Assembly (NCBI RefSeq): GCF_014649495.1
Contig: NZ_BMTD01000010.1
Location: forward strand, 137,067-201,066
Direction: 5' to 3'
Length of the DNA: 64,000 nucleotides
Source of the DNA: Streptomyces filipinensis
GTDB taxonomy: Bacteria; Actinomycetota; Actinomycetes; Streptomycetales; Streptomycetaceae
The notes under the pieces were generated by a model. It worked only from the letters and a program-made list of their open reading frames with translations. It was not told where the DNA came from and did no database searches. Shown here piece by piece: positions 1 through 7,236 of this stretch. Positions within the stretch are counted from its first letter, which is position 1. Each line of letters opens with the position of its first letter. The position numbers and the translations under genes are program-made.

Positions 1-2
1 GC

Positions 3-170
3 CTGTTCGGCTACGACGACAAGGCGATGTCCTCCATGACGTGGTTCAGCCACCGCCGAACCACCCATGCGCGGCCCGGCCGCAGGGGAGGCCGGGCCCC
101 GCCCTGTTTTCCGGGGCCGCCCGGCGCTTCGCGGTCGCACGGCCGTTCGGTACCGGACAACGAACGATGA
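3..170 (+). CDS. C-terminal end of an upstream gene, cut by the window edge
   Basis: The first 60 bases read in frame 3 with almost pure G/C third positions (LFGYDDKAMSSMTWFSHR), so this is probably the 3' end of a coding region on the plus strand. After codon 18 the third-position bias collapses, and the frame runs on to TGA at 168-170 through a strong hairpin at 74-99. The true end may have been near position 58, where CGA now stands one base from TGA. I do not recognise the protein from so short a tail. The other two frames have poor codon usage here. Confidence 0.35.
   Translation: MFGYDDKAMSSMTWFSHRRTTHARPGRRGGRAPPCFPGPPGASRSHGRSVPDNER
72..111 (+). terminator. Rho-independent terminator of the upstream gene
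   Basis: Arms GGCCCGGCC (74-82) and GGCCGGGCC (91-99) form a perfect 9-bp stem around an 8-base loop. A TTTT run follows at 108-111. It closes the transcript entering the window from the left. Confidence 0.6.
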
Positions 171-246
171 CTCCCGTGCGCGACGGAATCGGCCGGGCGA
201 CAGTGGGAAGACTGCGTACGAGGAGGCCGGGGACGGAGGCGGACGG

Positions 247-534
247 ATGATGGGAACTCCCTCGGGCCGGGTGCGGCGGACCATCCTGGAGTGGCTCAAG
301 GACCCGGCGGAGCACTTCCCGGCGTACCTCCGCCGAGACCTCGCCGAGACGGGCGTCACCGCGCGGGCCGTGGCCGTCAAGCTGGGCGTGCCGCGCCGGA
401 CCGCCCTCGCCCACCTCGACTTCCTCACCCGCCTCGGCCTGCTGCGCACCCGCCGCAGCTGCTGCCGCACCTACTACCGGCGCGACGAGATCCGCATCGC
501 CGAGGTGGCCCGGATGTTCGAGAAGGGGTGGTGA
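247..534 (+). CDS. Small winged-helix (ArsR-like) DNA-binding protein
   Basis: This encodes 95 residues, about the size of a single winged-helix domain. The middle (residues 37-75) reads as a helix-turn-helix, with VTARAVAVKLGVPRRTALAH as recognition region followed by a wing rich in Leu and Arg (LGLLRTRRSCCRTYYRRDE). The residue pair CC lies in the wing; ArsR members often sense metals or redox through Cys, but I cannot show that here. ATG 247 was chosen because GGAGG lies 7 bases upstream, and a second ATG follows directly at 250. It stands alone, 67 bases before the SMP-30-like gene, so co-transcription is possible. It is probably a repressor; the target is unknown. Confidence 0.7.
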   Translation: MMGTPSGRVRRTILEWLKDPAEHFPAYLRRDLAETGVTARAVAVKLGVPRRTALAHLDFLTRLGLLRTRRSCCRTYYRRDEIRIAEVARMFEKGW

Positions 535-601
535 GAGGCCGCCGGGCAGGACAGAGTGGCCGGGCACAGGCGGCGACCGACGGCGAAAGGGCACACCGCG
601 C

Positions 602-1570
602 ATGGACCGACCCACGGCACTCGTCCCGCTCCACTACGTCTCCCTGGGCGCCCGCGGCCCCGAGGACGTGGTGGCCGACGCGCACGGACGCGTGCTGACC
701 GGAGCGGAGGACGGCCGGATCCTGCGCGTCCACCACCTCGGCGACCCGCGCACGGCCCGCGTGGAGGTGCTGGCCGAGACCGGCGGCCGTCCGCTCGGAC
801 TCGAACCGCTCCCGGACGGGGGCCTGCTGGTGTGCGACGCGGAGCGCGGCCTGCTGCGGGTCGATCCCGTCGATGGCGGCGCCGGCACCGTCCACGTCCT
901 CGCGGACTCGGTGGCGGGCGAGCGGCTCCGGTTCTGCAGCAACGTCGTCGCCGTGCCGGACGGCACCGTGTACGTCACCGTCTCCAGCCGCCGCTACCCG
1001 CTGGGCCAGTGGATCGGCGACATCGTCGAACACACCGGTACCGGACGGCTGCTGCGCCTTGCGGCCGACGGCGGTGAGCCGGAAGTCCTGCTGGAGGGGC
1101 TGCAGTTCGCCAACGGGCTGGCGGTCGGCGGCGACGGCTCCTTCCTGGTGATCGCCGAGACCGGTGCCTGCCGGCTCACCCGCTACCACCTCACGGGCCC
1201 GCGCGCCGGCCACATCGAACCCTTCGCCACGCTGCCCGGTATGCCGGACAACCTCTGGCGCGAGGGCCCCGACGGCCCGCTCTGGGTCGCGCTCGCCAGT
1301 CCGCGGGTCCCGCCGCTCGACCTCCTGCACCGCACCCCGCCCGGCGTGCGCGGCGCCGCCGCCCGGGCCGCCGTCCACGCGCCCTACCGCCCGAGCGGAG
1401 CGATCGGGGTCATGGCCTTCGACGACACCGGACGCACCGTCCACCACCTGACCCGCCGCCGCTCCGGCTTCCGCATGGTCACCAGCGTCTGCGCGACCGG
1501 CGACCACCTCGTCCTCGGCAGCCTCCGCGAGCCCGGCGTCGCGGTCTGCGCCCGGCCCGCCGCCCTCTGA
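602..1570 (+). CDS. SMP-30/strictosidine-synthase-like beta-propeller protein
   Basis: This 322-residue protein has the repeated pattern of a six-bladed calcium-dependent propeller: ARGPEDVVADAHGRVLTGAEDG near the start, GRPLGLEPLPDGGLLVCDAERG, FCSNVVAVPDGTVYVTVSS, QFANGLAVGGDGSFLVIAETG and LPGMPDNLWREGPDGPLWVALAS. These are the blade motifs of the strictosidine synthase/SMP-30/gluconolactonase superfamily, and the PDN near residue 217 fits the metal-site region. There is no signal peptide. Members hydrolyse lactones or esters, but bacterial versions are rarely assigned a substrate, so the exact reaction is unknown. ATG 602 has GAAAGGG about 10 bases upstream. It precedes the fluoride genes on the same strand by 66 bases. 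Confidence 0.75.
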   Translation: MDRPTALVPLHYVSLGARGPEDVVADAHGRVLTGAEDGRILRVHHLGDPRTARVEVLAETGGRPLGLEPLPDGGLLVCDAERGLLRVDPVDGGAGTVHVLADSVAGERLRFCSNVVAVPDGTVYVTVSSRRYPLGQWIGDIVEHTGTGRLLRLAADGGEPEVLLEGLQFANGLAVGGDGSFLVIAETGACRLTRYHLTGPRAGHIEPFATLPGMPDNLWREGPDGPLWVALASPRVPPLDLLHRTPPGVRGAAARAAVHAPYRPSGAIGVMAFDDTGRTVHHLTRRRSGFRMVTSVCATGDHLVLGSLREPGVAVCARPAAL

Positions 1571-1636
1571 CACGGCGGTACGCTGGTGCCGGCCGTGATC
1601 ACCCGTCGGGGCAGGCCGAACAGGAGACGCACCAGC

Positions 1637-2098
1637 ATGACAGCCCCGGAAGCCGAGAGCCTCCGTGTCCGCCCCACGCCACGGCGGCGGTCCGAGTGGC
1701 GTACCCAGACACCCGTCGTCGCCGTCGTCGCGGCCGGCGGCGCCCTGGGCGCGTGCGCCCGCTACGGGCTCACCCTGACCTGGCCCACACCGCCCGGCGG
1801 CTTCCCCTGGGCGACCTTCTGGACCAATCTCATCGGCTGCGCGGTGATCGGTGTCTTCATGGTGCTCATCACCGATGTGTGGGCCGCCCACCGACTCGTC
1901 CGCCCCTTCTTCGGCACCGGTGTGCTCGGTGGCTTCACCACCTTCTCCACCTACGCCGTCGACATCCGCAGGCTGGCCGACGCCGGCCGCCCGGGAACCG
2001 GGTTCGCCTATCTCGCCGCGACGCTGTGCGCGGCCCTCGCCGCGGTGTGGCTCGCCTCGGCCGCCGCCCGCCGGGTGCTGATCAGGAGGCAGCGATGA
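1637..2098 (+). CDS. crcB: Fluoride ion channel CrcB/FluC, first subunit
   Basis: The protein (153 residues) has a basic N-terminal tail of about 20 residues and then four hydrophobic segments. The FluC hallmarks are visible: GGALGACARYGL in helix 1, WATFWTNLIGC in helix 2 and FGTGVLGGFTTFSTYAVD in helix 3. The FluC channel is an antiparallel dimer that expels fluoride passively from the cytoplasm. Actinobacteria often encode two homologues that can pair as a heterodimer, matching the second copy at 2472. ATG 1637 has AGGAG about 10 bases upstream. The stop overlaps the next start in ATGA. I looked for a fluoride riboswitch in 1571-1636 and saw none. Confidence 0.93.
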   Translation: MTAPEAESLRVRPTPRRRSEWRTQTPVVAVVAAGGALGACARYGLTLTWPTPPGGFPWATFWTNLIGCAVIGVFMVLITDVWAAHRLVRPFFGTGVLGGFTTFSTYAVDIRRLADAGRPGTGFAYLAATLCAALAAVWLASAAARRVLIRRQR

Positions 2099-2475
2099 CA
2101 TCGCTCAGCGGCCGGGCCCTCAGGCTGACCGTCTACATCGGTGAGGACGACACCTGGCACCACAAGCCCCTCTACTCCGAGATCGTGCACCGCGCGCACA
2201 CGGCAGGACTCGCCGGAGCGAGCGTCTTCCGGGGCATCGAGGGCTTCGGCGCCTCCTCCCGCATCCACACCTCCCGGCTGCTGTCCCTGAGCGAGGACCT
2301 GCCCGTGGCGGTCGTCGTCGTGGACACCGAGGAGCGCGTACGGGCGTTCCTGCCGCAACTCGACGAACTCGTCGACGAAGGCCTCGTGACCCTGGAGGAG
2401 TGCGAGGTCGTCCGGTACGTGGGGCGCTCCGGTGTCACGGGGGACACGGATCCGAAGGGTAAGAAGTCGTTGTGA
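2095..2475 (+). CDS. DUF190 protein of the fluoride-channel operon
   Basis: This is a 126-residue soluble alpha/beta protein of the DUF190 family. The family core is clear: ALRLTVYIGEDDTWHHKPLY at residues 7-26, then GLAGASVFRGIEGFG and a C-terminal LVTLEECEVVRYVG. The family has a GlnB/CutA-like ferredoxin fold and is found next to crcB in many bacteria; its biochemical role is not established. It lies between the two channel genes, overlapping crcB upstream (ATGA at 2095) and downstream (GTGA at 2472). The three genes are therefore translationally coupled, and a role in regulating or assembling the channel is a fair inference. Confidence 0.88.
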   Translation: MTSLSGRALRLTVYIGEDDTWHHKPLYSEIVHRAHTAGLAGASVFRGIEGFGASSRIHTSRLLSLSEDLPVAVVVVDTEERVRAFLPQLDELVDEGLVTLEECEVVRYVGRSGVTGDTDPKGKKSL

Positions 2476-2846
2476 ACTGGCTGCTCGTCATCGCGGGAGC
2501 CGTCGTCGGCGCACCGCTGCGCTATCTCACCGACCGCGCCGTGCAGGCCCGGCACGACTCGGTCTTCCCCTGGGGCACCTTCGTGGTGAACGTCACCGGC
2601 TCGCTGGTCCTGGGGCTGCTCACGGGGGCCGTCTCGGCCGGAGCCGCCGGGCCCCACCTGCAGCTTCTCATCGGCACGGGGTTCTGCGGCGCGCTGACGA
2701 CGTACTCGACCTTCTCCTACGAGACCCTGCGGCTGACCGAGGCCGGCTCCGGCCTCTACGCTGCCGTCAACGTCGTCGCGAGCGTGGTGGCCGGGCTCGC
2801 CGCGGCCTTCGCGGGTGTCTCGCTCGCCGGCGCCCTGTGGGCCTAG
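2472..2846 (+). CDS. crcB: Fluoride ion channel CrcB/FluC, second subunit
   Basis: This 124-residue protein has four predicted membrane helices and no extra tail. Conserved elements are GAVVGAPLRYLTDR in helix 1, WGTFVVNVTGSLVLGLL in helix 2 (the Asn of the FluC family) and GTGFCGALTTYSTFSYET in helix 3 (the polar track that lines the pore). It differs clearly from the first copy at 1637, which supports a heterodimeric channel rather than a recent duplication. The GTG start overlaps the DUF190 stop, so translation is coupled. The operon ends here; uppP begins 76 bases later. Confidence 0.93.
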   Translation: MNWLLVIAGAVVGAPLRYLTDRAVQARHDSVFPWGTFVVNVTGSLVLGLLTGAVSAGAAGPHLQLLIGTGFCGALTTYSTFSYETLRLTEAGSGLYAAVNVVASVVAGLAAAFAGVSLAGALWA

Positions 2847-2921
2847 GCGCTTGCCACCCGGCCGGGCACAACAAGTACTGTCTACAGCACTGTCGACCAA
2901 CTCTCCCCAGAACTGGATCCC

Positions 2922-3758
2922 ATGAGCGCCATCTCCGTCGGTCAGGCCGTCGTCCTCGGAGTAGTCGAGGGGGTGACCGAGTTCCTCCCGGTGTCCTCCA
3001 CGGGTCACCTGAAGATCGCCGAGGGGCTCATGGACATTCCCGTCGACGACAAGTCCGTCGTCGGTTTCTCGGCCGTCATCCAGGTCGGCGCCATCGCCGC
3101 CGTGCTCGTGTACTTCTTCAAGGACATCAAGCGGATCGTCTCCGCGTGGTTCCGCGGTCTGACCCACCGCGAGGAGCGTTACCACCACGACTACAAGTTC
3201 GCCTGGTGGGTGATCGCCGCCACCATCCCGATCGTGGTGGTCGGCCTCGCCGCCAAGCCGCTGATCGACGGCCCCCTCGCCTCGCTCTGGGTGGTCGCCG
3301 GCTCCCTGATCGTCGGCTCCGCCGTGATGTGGGCCGCCGACCAGATGGGCCGGCACAAGCGCGGTGAGGACGACACCTCGTTCAAGGACGCGATGTGGGT
3401 CGGCTGCTCCCAGATCCTCGCCCTGCTCTTCCCCGGCTTCTCCCGCTCCGGCGCCACCATGTCCACCGCGCTCATCCTGGACCTGGACCGTGTCGCCGCC
3501 ACCCGTCTGTCGTTCTTCCTCGGCATCCCCGCCCTGACCGGCGCCGGCATCTACGAGCTCAAGGACGCCCTCGGGGCGGGCGTGGGCGCCGCGCCGCTGG
3601 CCGTCGGCACCATCGTGTCGTTCGTGGTGGCCTACGCCTCCATCGCGTGGCTGCTGAAGTTCGTCGCCAAGCACTCCTTCAACGCCTTCGTGATCTACCG
3701 CATCGTCATCGGCGTGGGCCTGCTCGGCCTGCTCGCCACGGGCACGCTCAACGCCTGA
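2922..3758 (+). CDS. uppP: Undecaprenyl-diphosphatase (UppP/BacA)
   Basis: UppP removes a phosphate from undecaprenyl pyrophosphate so that the lipid carrier of peptidoglycan synthesis can be reused; over-expression gives bacitracin resistance. The 278-residue integral membrane protein carries both family motifs: EGVTEFLPVSSTGHL (about residues 13-27) and PGFSRSGATMS (about 170-180), whose Glu, Ser, His and Arg form the active site. Length and hydrophobic profile are normal. ATG 2922 follows a short leader that contains a repeated ACTGTC. A strong terminator closes the gene at 3779-3819. Confidence 0.95.
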   Translation: MSAISVGQAVVLGVVEGVTEFLPVSSTGHLKIAEGLMDIPVDDKSVVGFSAVIQVGAIAAVLVYFFKDIKRIVSAWFRGLTHREERYHHDYKFAWWVIAATIPIVVVGLAAKPLIDGPLASLWVVAGSLIVGSAVMWAADQMGRHKRGEDDTSFKDAMWVGCSQILALLFPGFSRSGATMSTALILDLDRVAATRLSFFLGIPALTGAGIYELKDALGAGVGAAPLAVGTIVSFVVAYASIAWLLKFVAKHSFNAFVIYRIVIGVGLLGLLATGTLNA

Positions 3759-3778
3759 GTGAAACCCTGCTGATCACC

Positions 3779-3819
3779 CACGGGGTGCGGATGCCTGCAT
3801 TCAGGCGCCGCACCCCGTG
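3779..3819 (+). terminator. Terminator after uppP
   Basis: A perfect 12-bp stem CACGGGGTGCGG (3779-3790) pairs with CCGCACCCCGTG (3808-3819). Within the loop GCCTG and CAGGC pair again, giving one long hairpin. A short T-rich stretch follows. It insulates uppP from the nitrogen-catabolic operon. Confidence 0.8.
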
Positions 3820-3840
3820 AATGTTTCCTTACGGGATGCC

Positions 3841-3870
3841 TTGACAGTCCGGGCGCGCAACCCGCAGGAT
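3841..3870 (+). promoter_or_regulatory. Sigma70-type promoter giving a probably leaderless mRNA
   Basis: A consensus -35 box TTGACA (3841-3846) is followed after 18 bases by CAGGAT (3865-3870), which resembles a -10 box. Transcription would start about 7 bases further on, at the GTG start of the FadR-family gene at 3878. No ribosome-binding site precedes that GTG, so the transcript is predicted to be leaderless. Confidence 0.55.
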
Positions 3871-3877
3871 CGCTCCC

Positions 3878-4609
3878 GTGAACCTGTCAGACAGCCAGAC
3901 AGGTGGTCGGGCCCCGCGGCGCGTCAGCGCCATGGAAGCGGTCCTCGCCCACCTCCGCGGTGCCATCGAGCGCGGCGAGTACGCCATAGGCGACAAGCTC
4001 CCTTCCGAGGCCGAGCTGTGCCGCACGCTGGAGGTGTCCCGGCCCGTGCTGCGCGAGGCGCTGCGCGCCCTGCAGACGATGGGCCTGACGGTCTCCCGGA
4101 CCGGCAAGGGCACCTTCGTCGTCGCGAACGCCGTCGAGGACCCCACGTTCGGCGACTACGCGGCCAGCGACCTGCTGGAGGTGCGCCGGCACATCGAGAT
4201 CCCGGTCGCCGGATACGCGGCCGCACGCCGCACCCCGGAGGACCTGGACCACCTGGCCCACCTGCTCGACCGCATGGAGCGGGAGACGGACACCACCGCC
4301 TGGGTCGCGATGGACACCCTCTTCCACCTCGCCGTGGCCGAGGCCGCCCAGAACCCGGTCTTCCGCCGGGTCATCGAGGAGATCCGTGACGCACTGGCGC
4401 GTCAGTCGGCCTTCCTCAACGAGCTGGGCGGGCGCCGCGAGCAGTCCAACCGCGAGCACCGGGCGATCGTCGAGGCGCTGATCGACGGTTCCGAGCACGA
4501 CGCGGTGGAGGCCATGAGCCACCATCTGGACCGCGTCGAGACGACCCTCACCGACATCGTGCGTCCCCAGCGCACGGACCTCCCCATGGAAGGCGGACCC
4601 GAGGCGTGA
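3878..4609 (+). CDS. FadR-subfamily GntR regulator of the asparagine/glutamine operon
   Basis: This 243-residue regulator has an N-terminal winged helix (residues 18-87, with LPSEAELCRTLEVSRPVLRE and the wing GKGTFVV) and a C-terminal all-helical FCD ligand domain (about 100-230). FCD domains bind small carboxylates or amino acids through a metal held by Asp/His residues; D123/H127-type positions are plausible but not proven. GTG 3878 is the start: it sits at the predicted transcription start and an inverted repeat lies in its first codons. The stop overlaps the permease start in GTGA, so the regulator heads the operon with the asparagine permease and asparaginase. The likely effector is Asn, Asp or a breakdown product. 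Confidence 0.85.
   Translation: MNLSDSQTGGRAPRRVSAMEAVLAHLRGAIERGEYAIGDKLPSEAELCRTLEVSRPVLREALRALQTMGLTVSRTGKGTFVVANAVEDPTFGDYAASDLLEVRRHIEIPVAGYAAARRTPEDLDHLAHLLDRMERETDTTAWVAMDTLFHLAVAEAAQNPVFRRVIEEIRDALARQSAFLNELGGRREQSNREHRAIVEALIDGSEHDAVEAMSHHLDRVETTLTDIVRPQRTDLPMEGGPEA
3882..3904 (+). promoter_or_regulatory. Inverted-repeat operator inside the regulator start region
   Basis: ACCTGTC (3882-3888) and GACAGGT (3898-3904) are perfect inverted arms 9 bases apart. A second perfect palindrome, CTGTCAGACAG, covers 3884-3894. The site begins about 4 bases after the predicted transcription start, a good place for autorepression by the FadR-type protein it overlaps. Confidence 0.45.
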
Positions 4610-6045
4610 GCGAGCAGCACCTCAAAGACGAGACGCGCCCCTCGTCCGGCCATGTCGACGCCGGAGACGCCGGCTACAGCAAAGGCCTGAAGCACCGGCA
4701 CGTCAACATGATCGCCATCGGCGGTGCCATAGGCACCGGCCTCTTCCTCGGCGCGGGCGGCCGGCTCGCCGACGCCGGACCCTCCCTGTTCATCGCGTAC
4801 GCCGTCTGCGGCGTCTTCGCCTTCCTGGTCGTCCGGGCCCTCGGCGAGCTCGTGCTGTACCGCCCCTCCTCCGGGGCCTTCGTGTCCTACGCCCGGGAGT
4901 TCCTGGGCGAGAAGGGCGCCTACACCGCGGGCTGGATGTACTTCCTGAACTGGGCGACCACCGGCATCGCCGACATCACCGCGGTCGCCACGTACACGCA
5001 CTACTGGGGCATGTTCTCGGACATCCCTCAATGGTTGATCGCATTGATCGCCCTGGCCGTCGTGTTGACCGTCAATCTGATCTCGGTCAAGATCTTCGGC
5101 GAACTGGAGTTCTGGTTCGCGATCGTCAAGGTCGGCGCGCTCGTGGTCTTCATGGCGATCGGCATCTTCCTGCTGGTCACCCAGCACCCGGTCGACGGTC
5201 ACCACCCCGGCCCCGCTCTGATCACCGACAACGGCGGCGTCTTCCCCGACGGCCTGCTGCCCATGCTCCTGATCATCCAGGGCGTCGTCTTCGCTTACGC
5301 CTCCGTCGAGCTGGTCGGTGTCGCCGCCGGCGAGACCGAGAACCCCGAGAAGATCATGCCGAAGGCGATCAACTCGATCATGTGGCGCGTGGGCCTGTTC
5401 TACGTCGGCTCCGTCGTCCTGCTCTCGATGCTGCTGCCCTGGAACAAGTACAGCGCCGGCGAGAGCCCCTTCGTGACCGTCCTGTCGCACATCGGTGTCC
5501 CGGCGGCCGGCGGCGTGATGAACCTGGTCGTGCTGACCGCGGCCATGTCCTCGCTGAACTCCGGGCTGTACTCCACCGGCCGCATCCTGCGCTCCATGGC
5601 CATGAGCGGCTCGGCCCCGAGGTTCACCGCGAAGATGAGCCGCAGCCAGGTCCCGTACGGCGGAATCCTGCTCACCAGCGGTATGTGTGTCCTCGGCGTG
5701 GGCCTCAACTACGTCGTCCCCGCCGACGCGTTCGAGATCGTCCTCAACTTCGCGGCGATCGGCATCCTCGCGACCTGGGGCATGATCATGCTCTGTCACG
5801 TCCTCTTCTGGCGGAAGACCCGGAAGGGCGAACTGACCCGGCCGTCCTACCGGCTGCCGGGCTCCCCCTGGACCGAAATCGTGACGCTGGCGTTCCTCGC
5901 CTCCGTCCTGGTCCTCATGTACGCCGACGGCGGCGCCGGACGCACCACCGTGCTCTGTCTGCCGCTGATCGTCGCAGTGCTGGTCGCGGGCTGGTACGGC
6001 ATCCGCGGCCGCATAGCGCGCATGTCCACCGGCGCCGACGCGTGA
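4606..6045 (+). CDS. ansP: L-asparagine permease, APC superfamily
   Basis: A 479-residue amino-acid:proton symporter with about 12 membrane helices. The APC amino-acid transporter signature follows a soluble N-terminus of some 30 residues: KGLKHRHVNMIAIGGAIGTG, then GELVLYRPSSGAFVSYAREF and GWMYFLNWATTGIADITAVA. These match the asparagine permease (AnsP) branch rather than the GABA or aromatic branches, as far as I recall the families. The genetic context, with asparaginase directly downstream, supports asparagine as substrate. GTG 4606 overlaps the regulator stop. The stop at 6043-6045 overlaps a GTG that can start the asparaginase, so the three genes form one coupled operon. Confidence 0.85.
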   Translation: MSEQHLKDETRPSSGHVDAGDAGYSKGLKHRHVNMIAIGGAIGTGLFLGAGGRLADAGPSLFIAYAVCGVFAFLVVRALGELVLYRPSSGAFVSYAREFLGEKGAYTAGWMYFLNWATTGIADITAVATYTHYWGMFSDIPQWLIALIALAVVLTVNLISVKIFGELEFWFAIVKVGALVVFMAIGIFLLVTQHPVDGHHPGPALITDNGGVFPDGLLPMLLIIQGVVFAYASVELVGVAAGETENPEKIMPKAINSIMWRVGLFYVGSVVLLSMLLPWNKYSAGESPFVTVLSHIGVPAAGGVMNLVVLTAAMSSLNSGLYSTGRILRSMAMSGSAPRFTAKMSRSQVPYGGILLTSGMCVLGVGLNYVVPADAFEIVLNFAAIGILATWGMIMLCHVLFWRKTRKGELTRPSYRLPGSPWTEIVTLAFLASVLVLMYADGGAGRTTVLCLPLIVAVLVAGWYGIRGRIARMSTGADA

Positions 6046-7103
6046 CCCGCGACCCGGACCGCCCCGACCCCTCGATACAGGCAGTGATGTACAGCAGTTC
6101 CCCCGCCGACGCACCCGTCATACGCGAACCCCTCCACGCTCCCGTCGCCCACCTCGTCCGCGGCGGGGTCGTCGAGGGCATCCACTACGGCTCCGTCGTC
6201 GTCCTCGGCGCCGACGGACGGGTGCAGTTCCAGCTCGGCGACATCGAGGCCGCCTTCTACCCGCGCTCGGCCGTCAAGCCGCTGCAGGCCGTGGCCATGC
6301 TGCGGGCCGGACTGCCGCTCGACGGCGAGCTGCTGTCGCTGGCCGCCGCGAGCCACTCGGGCGAGGAACGCCACCTCGCCGGCACCCGGCGCATCCTCGG
6401 ACTCGCCGGGCTCACCGAGGACGACCTGCGCAACGTCCCCGACATGCCGTTCGACCCCGCGGTCCGGGACGTCTGGGTGCGCGAGGGCCGCACGCCCTCC
6501 CGGCTCGCCCAGAACTGCTCCGGCAAGCACGCGGCCATGCTGTGGACCGCCAGGCTCAACGGCTGGTCCCTGGAGGACTACCTCGATCCCCGGCACCCGC
6601 TGCAGCAGGCGATCGAGGAGATCGTCGAGGACCTGACCGGCCAGCGGGTCGCCCGGGTCACCGTGGACGGCTGCGGCGCGCCGCTCTTCTCCATCTCCCT
6701 GCACGGGCTCGCCCGTGCCCTGTCCCGCATCGCCTCGGCCGCCCCCGGCACGCCCGAGGCGCGGGTCGCCGACGCGATGCGCTCGCACGCCGAGATGGCC
6801 TCCGGCTCGGGGCGGGACGTGGCCGCGCTGATGCGGGCCGTCCCGGGGCTGCTCGCCAAGGACGGGTTCGAGGGCGTGCAGGTCGCTGCGCTGCCGGACG
6901 GCCGTGCGATCGCCGTGAAGATCGCCGACGGGGCGAACCGGGCGCGGATTCCGGTGGCCGCGGCCGCGCTCGCGCGCGCGGGCGTGGATCCCCGGCTGCT
7001 GACCGAGTTCGCGGGGGAGCCGCTGCTCGGGGGTGGGGAGCCGGTGGGGTGTGTGCGTGCGGTGCGTGCGCTGGACCCTGTCGAGCTTCCTGCCTGCGCG
7101 TAG
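6042..7103 (+). CDS. L-asparaginase II family (R. etli-type asparaginase)
   Basis: This enzyme hydrolyses asparagine to aspartate and ammonium. The 340-355 residue protein belongs to the thermolabile asparaginase II family, not the E. coli AnsA/AnsB family. Its motifs are visible: YPRSAVKPLQAVAM with the Ser-x-x-Lys nucleophile pair, AASHSGEERHL, LAQNCSGKHAAML and VDGCGAPLFS. No signal peptide is seen, so it is cytosolic and works on imported Asn. Two starts are possible: GTG 6042, which overlaps the permease stop in GTGA, and ATG 6087. I chose 6042 because no ribosome-binding site precedes 6087, but the conserved domain begins after both. Confidence 0.88.
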   Translation: MTRDPDRPDPSIQAVMYSSSPADAPVIREPLHAPVAHLVRGGVVEGIHYGSVVVLGADGRVQFQLGDIEAAFYPRSAVKPLQAVAMLRAGLPLDGELLSLAAASHSGEERHLAGTRRILGLAGLTEDDLRNVPDMPFDPAVRDVWVREGRTPSRLAQNCSGKHAAMLWTARLNGWSLEDYLDPRHPLQQAIEEIVEDLTGQRVARVTVDGCGAPLFSISLHGLARALSRIASAAPGTPEARVADAMRSHAEMASGSGRDVAALMRAVPGLLAKDGFEGVQVAALPDGRAIAVKIADGANRARIPVAAAALARAGVDPRLLTEFAGEPLLGGGEPVGCVRAVRALDPVELPACA

Positions 7104-7149
7104 GGATGCGCCGCTGTCACAACGGGGACCGCGGGCCGTCGCCGGTCTG

Positions 7150-7198
7150 TCGGCCGTCTGTGGCCGACCGCGCAGTTCCCCGCGCCCCTGACGGGGCG
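7150..7198. repeat. Streptomyces interspersed intergenic element
   Basis: The element has a hairpin TCGGCC/GGCCGA (7150-7155 with 7162-7167), then CGCGCAGTTCCCCGCGCCCC and a second hairpin CGCCCC/GGGGCG (7183-7188 with 7193-7198). From memory, this CGCAGTTCCCCGCGCCCC wording recurs in many intergenic regions of Streptomyces genomes. It lies between the asparaginase and aspartase genes and may act as a bidirectional terminator. Confidence 0.5.
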
Positions 7199-7236
7199 CC
7201 TTCACCTCCGTACCTCAGAAAGAGGACCGTTTCCCC

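Noticed and set aside
1571..1636. Fluoride riboswitch ahead of crcB
   Set aside because: The 66-base spacer shows no GGCGAUGGUGUUCGCC-type motif or CUGAUG partner, and it is too short for the usual motif plus expression platform.
425..2101. Long open frame on the minus strand across the SMP-30 and crcB genes
   Set aside because: It is antisense to genes with clear family motifs and has Gly/Arg/Glu-rich random composition, as expected in the shadow frame of very GC-rich DNA.
4402..6114. Long minus-strand frame opposite the asparagine permease
   Set aside because: Composition is His/Asp/Gly/Glu-rich and matches no family; the permease frame has all helices and motifs.
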